Source: Devosia sp.
GTDB taxonomy: Bacteria; Pseudomonadota; Alphaproteobacteria; Rhizobiales; Devosiaceae
Direction of reading: 5' to 3'
DNA: 64,000 nt
Assembly (NCBI RefSeq): GCF_024707125.1
Contig: NZ_JANQAH010000004.1
Location: 34,152-98,151, forward strand
Shown here: positions 34,593 to 42,850 of the stretch, one piece after another
How the letters are laid out: every line of letters begins with the position of its first letter
How positions within the stretch are numbered: the stretch's first letter is position 1
Made by a program: the position numbers and the translations under genes
The notes under the pieces: model-generated
Seen by the model: the letters and a program-made list of their open reading frames with translations, nothing else
Databases searched by the model: none
What the model was told of the DNA's origin: nothing

Positions 34593-35522
34593 ATGTCCGA
34601 TATTCATTCCGCACCCGTTGCTGACGCCCAGAGGGACAATTGGGTCGATCGCCATGCGCCCGATTGGCTGAAACCCTATGCGCGGCTGGCGCGCTGGGAT
34701 CGCCCGATCGGCTTCTGGCTGCTGTTCTGGCCCTGTGCCTGGGGTCTGGCACTGGCGGCGGTGGAAATTCCGGAGCGCGGCTTTGGCTGGGTCTCGGTCA
34801 TTCTCATGTTCATCGGTGCAGTGCTGATGCGGGGCGCGGGCTGTACCTTTAACGACATCGTTGACCGCGACATCGACATGAAGGTGGCGCGTACGCGGCT
34901 CCGGCCAATCCCTTCTGGCCAGGTGACCTCGCAACAGGCCCTGGCTTTTCTGGTTGCCCAGGCGCTGCTTGGGGCGATCATTCTCTTCCAGTTCAATCGC
35001 TTCACGGTCTGGGCGGGCGTTGCCTCGCTGGCGCTAGTGGCGATCTATCCGTTCATGAAGCGGATCACCTGGTGGCCGCAGTTTTTCCTCGGTCTCGCTT
35101 TTTCCTACGGTGCGCTGATCGGCTGGACCAGCGAAACCGGTGGGCTCTCCTGGCCGCCGATCCTGCTCTATCTTGGCACCATCCTCTGGGTGATCGGCTA
35201 TGACACCATCTATGCGCTGCAGGATGTCGAGGATGATGCGCTGGTTGGCGTCAAATCGACGGCGCGGCTGTTCGGTGCCAATGTGAAGCCGGCGGTCTCG
35301 GCGCTTTATGTCGGGGCGGTGATCTTGTGGCTGATGGCGGCGCTGTCGGCGGGAGGCGGATTTATCGCCGTCGCGCTGATGCTGGTGCCGGCGGCGCTGC
35401 TGACCTGGCAGGTCTATACGCTTGACGTCGACGTGGTTGAAAACCCGCTCGTGCGGTTCAAGAACAATCACTATGTGGGGATTGCGCTGACGCTGGCACT
35501 GCTGGCCGATTGGGCGTGGTAG
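34593..35522 (+). CDS. ubiA: 4-hydroxybenzoate polyprenyltransferase
   Basis: Membrane prenyltransferase that attaches the isoprenoid tail to 4-hydroxybenzoate in ubiquinone synthesis. The 309-residue, roughly nine-helix protein carries both Asp-rich motifs: GCTFNDIVDRDID and YDTIYALQDVEDD. Divergent from rsmE. Product ubiquinone would serve the respiratory chain, including genes in this window. Confidence 0.95.
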   Translation: MSDIHSAPVADAQRDNWVDRHAPDWLKPYARLARWDRPIGFWLLFWPCAWGLALAAVEIPERGFGWVSVILMFIGAVLMRGAGCTFNDIVDRDIDMKVARTRLRPIPSGQVTSQQALAFLVAQALLGAIILFQFNRFTVWAGVASLALVAIYPFMKRITWWPQFFLGLAFSYGALIGWTSETGGLSWPPILLYLGTILWVIGYDTIYALQDVEDDALVGVKSTARLFGANVKPAVSALYVGAVILWLMAALSAGGGFIAVALMLVPAALLTWQVYTLDVDVVENPLVRFKNNHYVGIALTLALLADWAW

Positions 35523-35552
35523 CAGCGCAGGCGACCCATCCCAGTACCGTCA

Positions 35553-35621
35553 CCCTCGGGCTTGACCCGAGGGCTCTGTACTTACCGCGGCAAGTGAAGT
35601 GTCCTCGGGTCAAGCCCGAGG
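35553..35621. repeat. Paired inverted repeats CCTCGGG-cttga-CCCGAGG
   Basis: CCCTCGGG-CTTGA-CCCGAGGG (35553-35573) and CCTCGGG-TCAAG-CCCGAGG (35603-35621) are two hairpins in opposite orientation, the second followed by ATGACG. The same motif occurs as a dispersed intergenic repeat in many alphaproteobacteria. It may also end ubiA transcription. Confidence 0.7.
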
Positions 35622-35710
35622 ATGACGTTCAGTGGTGCCCCTGAAAACGCCAAAGGGACCAGCCGCACCACCAGCTGATCCCATCGACGTTGCCCTTGGA
35701 GGGGGATTTC

Positions 35711-36226
35711 TTAGTTGTGCTCGACCTCGCCGGGCTTCCGGCGATTGAGGAAGCGCGGGCGGCGCGCTGCGTCGGCTGCAAGCTTGCGGCGGGGCGCAGT
35801 CTCGCCGACCATCACGCCATCAACCTGCTGGCTATAGGGGAGATAGGAGCCGTCGCCGGCCTTGATGAAGAGCGGCAGGCGGAGCTTCTTGCCCCAGTTC
35901 TGCCATTCGGCCACGACGTTGTGGTTCCCTTCTTCTTCGAAAACCTTGTAGGTCAGCTCGCCATCGGGATGGACGAGTTCGATCGCGCTTGTGAGCACGC
36001 CTTCTTCGGAAATTCGGGTGGCTACGGCCACGCCGATGAATTCAGTAACCGGCACCTTGATCTTGATGGCAACGCCGCTCTGTTCGAGCTGCTTGCGCAC
36101 TGTCACGGTCTTGACCGGATCGCGGGGCCCATTGTCGTTTGCCGCAACGAAGCGGCGTTCCGCCAGTACGGGCTTACCGAAAGCAAGGACGACTGACGAT
36201 CCTTCCATCGCAACGCCATGAACCAT
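35711..36226 (-). CDS. Conserved hypothetical protein (DUF6101-like)
   Basis: A 171-residue protein without a signal peptide. A central segment, VAIKIKVPVTEFIGVAVA, then LTSAIELVHPDGELTYKVFEE, and a basic C-terminus (PRRKLAADAARRPRFLNRRK) are seen. It resembles alphaproteobacterial proteins annotated DUF6101, but I hold that loosely. AGGAAGG precedes the ATG at 36226; a second ATG at 36208 is possible. The upstream 273 bases to cysQ hold only a 15-base palindrome at 36361. Confidence 0.7.
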   Translation of the reverse strand: MVHGVAMEGSSVVLAFGKPVLAERRFVAANDNGPRDPVKTVTVRKQLEQSGVAIKIKVPVTEFIGVAVATRISEEGVLTSAIELVHPDGELTYKVFEEEGNHNVVAEWQNWGKKLRLPLFIKAGDGSYLPYSQQVDGVMVGETAPRRKLAADAARRPRFLNRRKPGEVEHN

Positions 36227-36360
36227 TTTCTAGCCTTCCTGTAACTTCGAGAGCTGTTTTTTGCGCTCCGTTTGTGAGGGCAATCTACCGCGTCCCCTTA
36301 CCCAGCGCCTTAATGGGTTCGGTTAAGTTTATCTTGTCTTGGGAGGGTGGTTAGCAGGGT

Positions 36361-36375
36361 GTTGCACAGTGCAAC
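36361..36375. promoter_or_regulatory. 15-bp palindrome GTTGCAC-A-GTGCAAC
   Basis: A perfect dyad in the divergent region between the gene at 35711 and the phosphatase gene at 36500. No T run follows. It has the size and form of a repressor operator, but I cannot name the regulator. Confidence 0.4.
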
Positions 36376-36499
36376 GAGCAGTTTACCCAATCGCGTTGGG
36401 TCTTGTTTACCCTGCCATATTTGGGGGTTTCTCCATCAGACAATGGGCCATCGCCGTGCGGGCCTTGTCCAAAAGTCGTACGAGGCATAAAAGCCGCCT

Positions 36500-37369
36500 A
36501 TGCCGGCTTTCGCCCCACCTTATCAGGACGATCTAGAACTGCTTCGCGCCACTGCCGTGGCTGCGGGCATCATTGCCTCGGGCTATTTTCGCCGCGACAT
36601 AAAGAGCTGGACCAAGGGCAATGCCTCCCCGGTGAGCGAAGCCGATATCATTGTCGACCGCTATCTTGCCGCGAGCCTTCTTACCGCGCGCCCGGCCTAT
36701 GGCTGGCTCAGCGAGGAAACCGCTGACAATCCCAGCCGCCTTGATTGCGATCGCGTCTTTATTGTCGATCCCATCGACGGCACGCGCGCTTTTCTCCAAG
36801 GCGAGGATTGCTGGACGGTGTGCCTGGCGGTGGTCGAAAAGGGCGTGCCGGTGGCCGGCGTCGTTTATGCCCCGGCGCGCAATGAAATGTATGAGGCGTG
36901 CCTGGGTGGAGGTGCACGGCTCAACGGCGAGCCGCTGGTGCGCAACCGCCGGGCCGGAGCGCCGCCGCTGATCCCCGCGCCGGGCGCTGTGCATCAGGAA
37001 TTGCAGGAAGGCGGGCTCAACTATACGCGCGGGCCCATGTATCCCTCGCTTGCCTATCGCCTCTTGCAGGTGGCGACCGGGAAACTCGATGCGGCTGTGG
37101 CGCGGCGCGGCAGTCAGGATTGGGATATTGCGGCGGCGGCCGTGATCCTGAAGGAAGCCGGGCTTGATCTGGCCGATGTGTGCAGCGGCTTCCCACAATT
37201 TAACAGACGAGATGTGCGCCATGGGGCGCTTGCGGCGCTTTCCGACATGAGCCTAAAACCTCTCGTCCATGCGGCGCTGATCAAGGTCTATGGCTGTCCG
37301 GCCGAGCCCTTGGCAGAGGCCGAGATTTCCTCCTCCTCCCAACTCAGTGGACCCTTGAGCGATGGCTGA
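36500..37369 (+). CDS. Inositol monophosphatase-family phosphatase (CysQ-like)
   Basis: Mg2+-dependent phosphatase of the IMPase/CysQ family; CysQ members hydrolyse 3'-phosphoadenosine-5'-phosphate from sulfate assimilation. The 289-residue protein has metal motifs SEET, VDPIDGTRAF and DWDIAAAAVIL, and TKGNASPVSEADI. Substrate (PAP or inositol phosphate) cannot be fixed from sequence. Its 3' end overlaps the DUF4170 gene by 8 bases. Confidence 0.87.
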   Translation: MPAFAPPYQDDLELLRATAVAAGIIASGYFRRDIKSWTKGNASPVSEADIIVDRYLAASLLTARPAYGWLSEETADNPSRLDCDRVFIVDPIDGTRAFLQGEDCWTVCLAVVEKGVPVAGVVYAPARNEMYEACLGGGARLNGEPLVRNRRAGAPPLIPAPGAVHQELQEGGLNYTRGPMYPSLAYRLLQVATGKLDAAVARRGSQDWDIAAAAVILKEAGLDLADVCSGFPQFNRRDVRHGALAALSDMSLKPLVHAALIKVYGCPAEPLAEAEISSSSQLSGPLSDG

Positions 37370-37607
37370 CAGCAAAGCGACTGACAAGCAACTTCTTCAC
37401 CTGGTGATCGGCGGCGAACTTTCGAGCATCGAGCACGTCACCTTTGCCGATCTCGACAAGGTCGATATTGTCGGCCTCTATCCCAATTATGCTTCGGCAC
37501 TGGTGGCCTGGCGGCAGAAGGCCCAGCTGACGGTGGACAGCGCGCAGACGCGCTATTTCATCGTTCACCTGCATCGCCTGCTGGACCCAGAAGCGACCGG
37601 CGTCTAG
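37362..37607 (+). CDS. DUF4170 family protein
   Basis: An 81-residue protein with LHLVIGGELSSIEHVTF, IVGLYPNYASALVAWRQKAQ and RYFIVHLHRLLDP, the layout of DUF4170. Unknown function. Translation is probably coupled to the upstream phosphatase by the 8-base overlap. The stop overlaps the convergent gene by four bases. This phosphatase-DUF4170 adjacency recurs in Hyphomicrobiales. Confidence 0.85.
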   Translation: MADSKATDKQLLHLVIGGELSSIEHVTFADLDKVDIVGLYPNYASALVAWRQKAQLTVDSAQTRYFIVHLHRLLDPEATGV

Positions 37608-38764
37608 TTTTCTGCCGTGGCCGGGGTTGTGATCTCGGCCACGATTGCCTCCATCGCGCCGGGTCCGCCAATGCGAGACCGGCCGATTTCGGCAAGGCGC
37701 ATGCGCTCGGACATATTGGTCAGAAGGCCATAGAGGGCCGCTGACACATCGGAGGCCTTGGCTTCGGTGACGATGCGCGCTTCCCCAAAAAGGTTCTGCT
37801 CGTCATTAAAGCGCGAGCGCCTATCGCGCGGATTAATGAAAGTGATGGCAGGGCGGCCGAGGCCGAGCGACTGGATGGTCGCGGTGCCGGCCTGGCTGAG
37901 GACCACATCCGAGGCTTCGACGAGATTGCCCATGGCGACGCCGCGGGCCATGTGGACGGTGAGATTGCCGTCGCTCAATTCACCGAGATCGTCGGATTCG
38001 GTGCTGAGCAGCGAGGTTCGGCGCAGGCTTGCGGCCTTGGCCAGTTCCTCGACATTGACGCTGCCGGCGACGGCAAGAAAAACGTCGGGACGTTCTTCTT
38101 CCGGGATCAGGCGCAGGGCGCCGATCTGCAGGGCAAAACTTTCGGCCGTCAGGGCGCGGCTGCCGGGAAGGAGGGTGACGGCGAGCGGAGCGCGGCGGCG
38201 GGCCCGGGCGTCATAGTCGCCGTGGGGAATGGCATCCATCATGATATTGCCCACGCAGCGCGCATCGACGCCGGCCGTACGAAGCTTTTCGCTGAGGCTG
38301 TCGCTGCGGCAGAACACGGTGCGGCAGGTCTGCTTGATGGCCCAGGTCTCGGCTGATGAATAGAGACGGGCGGCGCCGGTCTTGTAGACGTCGAGATAGA
38401 CGAGATCGCGCAGGCCCGTCGGCAGGGCGGCGAGAATGCCGACCATGTCGCCGATGACGATGATCTTGTCATAGTGCCCGCGCACCGAGCGCAGGAATTT
38501 CAGCGCCGGCGGCACAGTAAGAAGGCCACCGCTGACGACATCGCGGCGCAGCGAGCCCTTTACATTGCGCCAGCCTTCCGAGGCGAGCGTGGCACGGGGG
38601 CCGACAATGCGGCAGGCGCCCTCATAGGACTTGCCGCTGCCGATCATGGGATAGGCTTCGACATGGGCTTGTCCGGTAAGGCGCCGGACCAGGGCCGCGC
38701 CGATGGCATCTTCTCCATGACCATTGGAAATGACGAGGTAGCGTTGACGCGTCGCTGCCTCCAT
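37604..38764 (-). CDS. Lipid-A-disaccharide synthase-related glycosyltransferase
   Basis: A 386-residue protein related to LpxB (GT-B fold) but of the separate lpxB-related family. It begins YLVISNGHGEDAIGAALVRRL, has IGDMVGILAAL and TLLPGSRALTAESFALQ, and the sugar-nucleotide region VVLSQAGTATIQSLGLGRPAITF. True LpxB motifs such as the PSVWAW segment are lacking, so its substrate is unknown. ATG 38764 is supported by the family-like start; GTG 38767 is one codon upstream. It follows DUF2093 by 5 bases. Confidence 0.8.
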   Translation of the reverse strand: MEAATRQRYLVISNGHGEDAIGAALVRRLTGQAHVEAYPMIGSGKSYEGACRIVGPRATLASEGWRNVKGSLRRDVVSGGLLTVPPALKFLRSVRGHYDKIIVIGDMVGILAALPTGLRDLVYLDVYKTGAARLYSSAETWAIKQTCRTVFCRSDSLSEKLRTAGVDARCVGNIMMDAIPHGDYDARARRRAPLAVTLLPGSRALTAESFALQIGALRLIPEEERPDVFLAVAGSVNVEELAKAASLRRTSLLSTESDDLGELSDGNLTVHMARGVAMGNLVEASDVVLSQAGTATIQSLGLGRPAITFINPRDRRSRFNDEQNLFGEARIVTEAKASDVSAALYGLLTNMSERMRLAEIGRSRIGGPGAMEAIVAEITTPATAEN

Positions 38765-38769
38765 CACGC

Positions 38770-38991
38770 TCAGTTGCCTCGGCCGTAGCGGACAAAGGCC
38801 TCGTGGGCGGTCGATGCATCGGCATAGGCTTCCTGCCGGTCGACGCTCCAATAAAAGAGCTCATCGAGAGGAATGGGCTTGCCGCTGATGGCGCAACGCA
38901 CGAACGTCCCCTGCTTGAGGACGACATAGTCCCCATCAAGGTAGCGCACCGTCGCTTCGGAGGGTGAAAACCCCTTGTCGAAGATATTCAT
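38770..38991 (-). CDS. DUF2093 family protein
   Basis: A 73-residue protein with ATVRYLDGDYVVLKQGTFVRCAISGKPIPLDEL and YWSVDRQEAY, matching DUF2093. Unknown function. Between xseA and the lpxB-like gene, in the same direction, a grouping common in Hyphomicrobiales. Confidence 0.85.
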   Translation of the reverse strand: MNIFDKGFSPSEATVRYLDGDYVVLKQGTFVRCAISGKPIPLDELFYWSVDRQEAYADASTAHEAFVRYGRGN

Positions 38992-39039
38992 CGTCCGTGT
39001 CCTTCCGAATTATTCCGATATAGAGCGGAAAGCGGACAA

Positions 39040-40656
39040 TCAAAAGAGACTTTCCTGTGACCCGTCGTCCGATGGTGAACGCGGTGCCTTGCGCTTTTGC
39101 GCCGGAGCGCCGGCAACATTGGCGCCGACTTCGCCATCGGCAAAGGTCAGCTTGATCGCATCGCCGGGTTTGAGGCCCGAGGCGCTGCTGATCACGTCGC
39201 CTGTTTCGTCCTGCACCAGGGCATAGCCGCGGGCTAGAACGCTTCGATAGCTCAGGGTTTTCAGCAGTTTTTCCAGCTGTCCCAGTTTTTGCCGGCGCTC
39301 GACGGTGATGCGGTCTGGCGTTTGGGCGAGACGCTGGGTGAGCGGACCAAGTTGGCCCCGCAACTGACGCAGTTCGGCGCGCAACGGTTGCGGCGAGAGG
39401 CGCGGGGCGAGACGCACGAACTGGGTGCGTTTGCGTTCGAGCGCCTGGCCGACCGAGCCCATGAGACGCGCAGCACGCGGATCGAAGGTGAGCCGGGCGC
39501 GCTCGGTGGTCTTGTGGAGACCGGCGAGGGCGCGGTGGTCGAGATTGTCGATGCGGCTCAGGAGTTCCGCGTGGCGCTGGCGTACGAGGCGCGGCTGGAT
39601 GGCACCGGCAAGGCGCGAAAAGGCGAGACGCCGATCTTGCACGAAATGACGAAGGCCGCCGGAGAGACGGGTTCCCGCCATATCGAGGCTTTGACGCTGC
39701 GTGGCGATGAGATCGGCAGGGCGCGGCAGGCCGGCGCTGGCGGCGCGCAGGCGATCCTTGAGGCTGAGAAGACTGCGGCGGGCGGCCTGGCGCTGGCGGC
39801 TTCCCTGATCATCGACATAGGCGATGAGTTCGGCGCGCACCGGGACGGCGGCTTCCGCGGCGGCGGTCGGGGTCGGGGCGCGCATGTCCGAGGCATAGTC
39901 GATCAGCGTCGTATCGGTTTCGTGGCCGACGGCGGAGATGACGGGAATGCCGGAGGCGGCGACGGCGCGCACCACGGCCTCTTCGTTGAAGCCCCAAAGA
40001 TCTTCGATGGAACCGCCGCCGCGAGCGACGATGAGGATATCGGGGCGCGGAATGGGGCCATTGGGGAGAAAGGCATTAAAGCCTTCGATGGCGTTGACGA
40101 CCTCGGGGGCGCAGGTTTCGCCCTGCACGCGCACGGGCCAGACGAGGACATGGCTGGGGAAGCGGTCATCGAGGCGATGGAGAATGTCGCGGATGACCGC
40201 GCCGGTGGGCGAGGTGATGACGCCGATAACCCTGGGCAGATAGGGCAGGGGGCGCTTGCGCTCGCGCGCGAACAGGCCCTCGGCGAGGAGCTTCTTGCGA
40301 CGCTCTTCGAGCAGGGCCATGAGCGCACCGGCGCCGGCCGGCTCGATCTGCTCGATGACGATTTGATATTTTGACGAGCGCGGGAAGGTCGTCAGCCGCC
40401 CGGTGGCGATGACTTCGAGTCCTTCGGCGGGCTTGAAAGCGAGGCGGCCATAGCTGCCCTTCCAGATGACGGCGTCTATGGAAGCAGCGTCATCCTTGAG
40501 GGTGAAATAGGCGTGGCCGGAGGAATGCTGGCCGCGAAAACCGGAGATTTCGCCGCGCACGCGGACGTGGCCGAACTCATCTTCGACCGTTCGCTTCACC
40601 GCCTGGGCGATTTCGGAAACGGTAAATTCGGCAGCGTTGGTCAGGACTTCTGGCAT
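39040..40656 (-). CDS. xseA: Exodeoxyribonuclease VII large subunit
   Basis: Catalytic subunit of ExoVII, which degrades single-stranded DNA to oligonucleotides. The 538-residue protein has an OB-fold start (FTVSEIAQAVKRTVEDEFG, then GEISGFRGQHSSGHAYFTLKD), the conserved core VIGVITSPTGAVIRDI, ARGGGSIEDLWGFNEE and SAVGHETDTTLIDYASD, and a long coiled-coil helix region. ATG 40656 matches the family start. xseB is not seen nearby. Confidence 0.95.
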   Translation of the reverse strand: MPEVLTNAAEFTVSEIAQAVKRTVEDEFGHVRVRGEISGFRGQHSSGHAYFTLKDDAASIDAVIWKGSYGRLAFKPAEGLEVIATGRLTTFPRSSKYQIVIEQIEPAGAGALMALLEERRKKLLAEGLFARERKRPLPYLPRVIGVITSPTGAVIRDILHRLDDRFPSHVLVWPVRVQGETCAPEVVNAIEGFNAFLPNGPIPRPDILIVARGGGSIEDLWGFNEEAVVRAVAASGIPVISAVGHETDTTLIDYASDMRAPTPTAAAEAAVPVRAELIAYVDDQGSRQRQAARRSLLSLKDRLRAASAGLPRPADLIATQRQSLDMAGTRLSGGLRHFVQDRRLAFSRLAGAIQPRLVRQRHAELLSRIDNLDHRALAGLHKTTERARLTFDPRAARLMGSVGQALERKRTQFVRLAPRLSPQPLRAELRQLRGQLGPLTQRLAQTPDRITVERRQKLGQLEKLLKTLSYRSVLARGYALVQDETGDVISSASGLKPGDAIKLTFADGEVGANVAGAPAQKRKAPRSPSDDGSQESLF

Positions 40657-40687
40657 GGTGACTTGGTGCGGGAAATGCCGCGCCGGG

Positions 40688-41119
40688 TCAAGACCGGCGG
40701 TACTCGAAGTCGGTAAAGCCGTCTTCGTCTTCCTCACCTTCCACAAAGCCGCAGCGCAGCATCAATGCGGCACTGGCGACATTGCCGCGTTCGATGCCGG
40801 CGAAGAAGCGGGTGATCTGAGAGTAGGCCGGCTCTGCCATGAAGGCGGATAGAATGGCACGCCCGATACCGCGGTTGCGCATTTCCGGTGCGGTGACCAC
40901 GGCGAAACTGGCGCTGTTGTCGGGATAGGTCTCGCAGTCGAGAAGGCCAACCGGGGTGGTTTCATCGAGAGCGAGATAGAGCTGGCGATCAGGCCCCTGC
41001 AACCGGAAACCCAGCGCGGGCCACTCGCGCCCGCCCAGCCAACGCTGCGTTTCCGCGTCGTCGAACCAGGGCTCGACGATCGGTAGATCACTTGCATCTA
41101 GCGGCTTCAGGCGCAGCAA
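40688..41119 (-). CDS. GNAT family N-acetyltransferase
   Basis: A 143-residue acetyltransferase with the acetyl-CoA motif RNRGIGRAILSAF and the C-terminal MLRCGFVEGEED. Substrate unknown. TTG at 41119 lies two bases after the LysR stop, so translation is probably coupled; the first residues LLRLKPLDASDLPIVEPW fit the family. xseA starts 31 bases downstream. Confidence 0.82.
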   Translation of the reverse strand: MLRLKPLDASDLPIVEPWFDDAETQRWLGGREWPALGFRLQGPDRQLYLALDETTPVGLLDCETYPDNSASFAVVTAPEMRNRGIGRAILSAFMAEPAYSQITRFFAGIERGNVASAALMLRCGFVEGEEDEDGFTDFEYRRS

Positions 41120-41121
41120 AT

Positions 41122-42009
41122 CTATTCTGCGGCCTCCGCCTGATGCGGATGTTCCAGATTGCCCATGGACTGCACGATGTGGTTGGCGAGCGCATCATAG
41201 ATGCCGCCATAGGCGTGGCTGGCGCGCATCAGTGCCATTTGAGCGTCGGGGAGGTGGGGCAGGCCGTGTTCGTCGGAAACGACGCGCATGCCCGGCTGCA
41301 GGGCGCTTTCGGGCAGGAAGCCGATAGCAAGATCGGAGAGCACGGCTGAGGAAATGGCCGTGGCATTAGAAGACGTATAGGCGATGCGATAATCGGTGCC
41401 GGTGCGGTCGAGCGCATCCATCGCGTCCTTGCGCCAGATGCAATACTGCGGCCCGCAGGCAATGGCGACCGGTTCGCTGGCAAGGGCGCGTCCGCCGTGG
41501 CTCGCGACCCAGAACATCTTTTCGGTGCGGAACAGCTCACCAAAGTTCTGCTCGGTGCCCTGTGTGAAAACGATCAGATCGTAGCGGCCCGAACGCATGC
41601 CTTCGAGCAGATGCTCCGATGCCATGCAGGACACGTCGACCACGATTTTGGGATGGGTGCGCTGGAAGCTCGACAGGATTACGGGCAAGAGGCGCACGGC
41701 ATAGTCGTCCGGCACGCCGAAGCGGATCGAGCCGGCAAGATCGCCATCAGAAAAATGGTCAAGAATCTCGGCATTGGTGCGCAGCATTTTGCGCGCGCGC
41801 TCATAGAGCACTTCGCCATGGTGAGTGAGGGTGACGGTGCGGCCATCGCGGGAGAGCAAAGCGTGGCCCAGCCGCTCTTCGAGGCGCTTGATCTGCATCG
41901 AGACGGCGGACTGCGTCTTGTTCACGCGGCGGGCGGCCTCGGTGAAACTGCCGCAATCGGCAATGGCGCAAAAACTCTGCAATTGGTCGAGATCGAGTGG
42001 AGCGGCCAT
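41122..42009 (-). CDS. LysR family transcriptional regulator
   Basis: A 295-residue LysR regulator with the N-terminal winged HTH (DLDQLQSFCAIADCGSFTEAARRVNKTQSAVSMQI) and a periplasmic-binding-like effector domain (GSIRFGVPDDYAVRLLP). ATG 42009 has GGGAGA seven bases ahead; ATG 42030 is in frame too. Divergent from a DUF1127 gene, a pairing frequent in Hyphomicrobiales, so that gene is a likely target. Confidence 0.92.
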   Translation of the reverse strand: MAAPLDLDQLQSFCAIADCGSFTEAARRVNKTQSAVSMQIKRLEERLGHALLSRDGRTVTLTHHGEVLYERARKMLRTNAEILDHFSDGDLAGSIRFGVPDDYAVRLLPVILSSFQRTHPKIVVDVSCMASEHLLEGMRSGRYDLIVFTQGTEQNFGELFRTEKMFWVASHGGRALASEPVAIACGPQYCIWRKDAMDALDRTGTDYRIAYTSSNATAISSAVLSDLAIGFLPESALQPGMRVVSDEHGLPHLPDAQMALMRASHAYGGIYDALANHIVQSMGNLEHPHQAEAAE

Positions 42010-42159
42010 CGCGGATCTCCCATCACTCATTTTGATTGAATGGATGAAATCTATTTGTTGGACGAATGGAAGTCCAGCGGGTTATCTCATCATCATCGCC
42101 CGAAAAGGCGTCCCTCCTGCCGACCTCCCTTCGGCACAACAACATTTTGGAGATTTGAG

Positions 42160-42423
42160 ATGGCTCTCTCGCTGCCCGGCGAGCGGTCAGTTTCGGCCGC
42201 CATGCCGACTACCCCCTTGCGCGCTTTTTTTGCTTTTGTCGCGAAGGTGAATGCTGATCGTCAACGCCGGACCGTGCTGAAAAGCCTGCTCGATCTCGAC
42301 TCGGATCGCCTGCGCGATCTTGGTCTCTCCCATGCCGATATTCACGACGCCATGTCAGCGCAGTCTGCGCGTGCCTCCACCATGGTGCTCAACACAGCCC
42401 GAGCCCGCCAGGCTCTGCGCTAA
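42160..42423 (+). CDS. DUF1127 small protein
   Basis: An 87-residue protein ending in a DUF1127 domain (LLDLDSDRLRDLGLSHADIHDAM), a YjiS-type Arg-rich small protein. Such proteins have been linked to phosphate, RNA turnover and stress functions in alphaproteobacteria. GGAGA lies seven bases before ATG 42160. A long 3' untranslated stretch runs to the terminator at 42533. Probably controlled by the divergent LysR. Confidence 0.82.
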   Translation: MALSLPGERSVSAAMPTTPLRAFFAFVAKVNADRQRRTVLKSLLDLDSDRLRDLGLSHADIHDAMSAQSARASTMVLNTARARQALR

Positions 42424-42532
42424 ACTATTCGTCTACGCTCCTCGGGCGTGGACGTCTCCCTTGGACCGATCACGATGTGCTCGTTCCATCTCCCGGGCCA
42501 GTTTTGCCGCTGGTCCCGTTTCCTGAAAACTT

Positions 42533-42567
42533 AACCGGGCTTGTGCTTGCACTCGCCCGGTTTTTTT
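42533..42567 (+). terminator. Intrinsic terminator downstream of the DUF1127 gene
   Basis: AACCGGGC (42533-42540) pairs with GCCCGGTT (42555-42562), loop of 14, then seven T. About 110 bases separate it from the DUF1127 stop, leaving room for a 3'-UTR-derived small RNA, as found after some DUF1127 genes; no conserved CCUCCUCCC motif is seen. Confidence 0.8.
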
Positions 42568-42590
42568 CATTTTGGGGTTTGGGTGGCGGC

Positions 42591-42837
42591 CTAGAGAAAC
42601 CGCACACCGAGTTCGGTTTCGGTATGCCAGATCGTTTCGCAATCGAAATTGCGGCCATCGATCATGGATAGCCGAAACCGGTGTGGCAGGCCAACAATGC
42701 TGGTCACGACCAGCTTGGCGCCCTCTTCGGAAAGATTTCGCACCGTGCAATCGAAGGTCGAGTGCCCGTCATTGGTCACGATCTCGCCCGCCCTTGAGCG
42801 TGCGGCTACGATGCGATTTGCGGCGATCGTCTTCCAT
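42591..42837 (-). pseudogene. PilZ domain protein, interrupted by frameshift
   Basis: Small c-di-GMP-type PilZ protein. The N-terminus at 42837 reads MEDDRRKSHRSRTLKGG, the basic RxxxR start of rhizobial PilZ proteins, then falls out of frame at a stop. The remainder EIVTNDGHSTFDCTVRNLS and FRLSMIDGRNFDCETIWH is in the next frame. Removing one G near 42787-42793 (rc ggcgggcgag to ggcggcgag) restores one 81-residue protein. AGGA precedes the ATG. This may be a sequencing error. The ialB-like stop lies 13 bases upstream. Confidence 0.75.
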
Positions 42838-42850
42838 ACTCTGTCCTGGG

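Noticed and set aside
42433..42750. 105-residue minus-strand frame overlapping the PilZ gene
   Set aside because: Crosses the DUF1127 terminator and has no motif.
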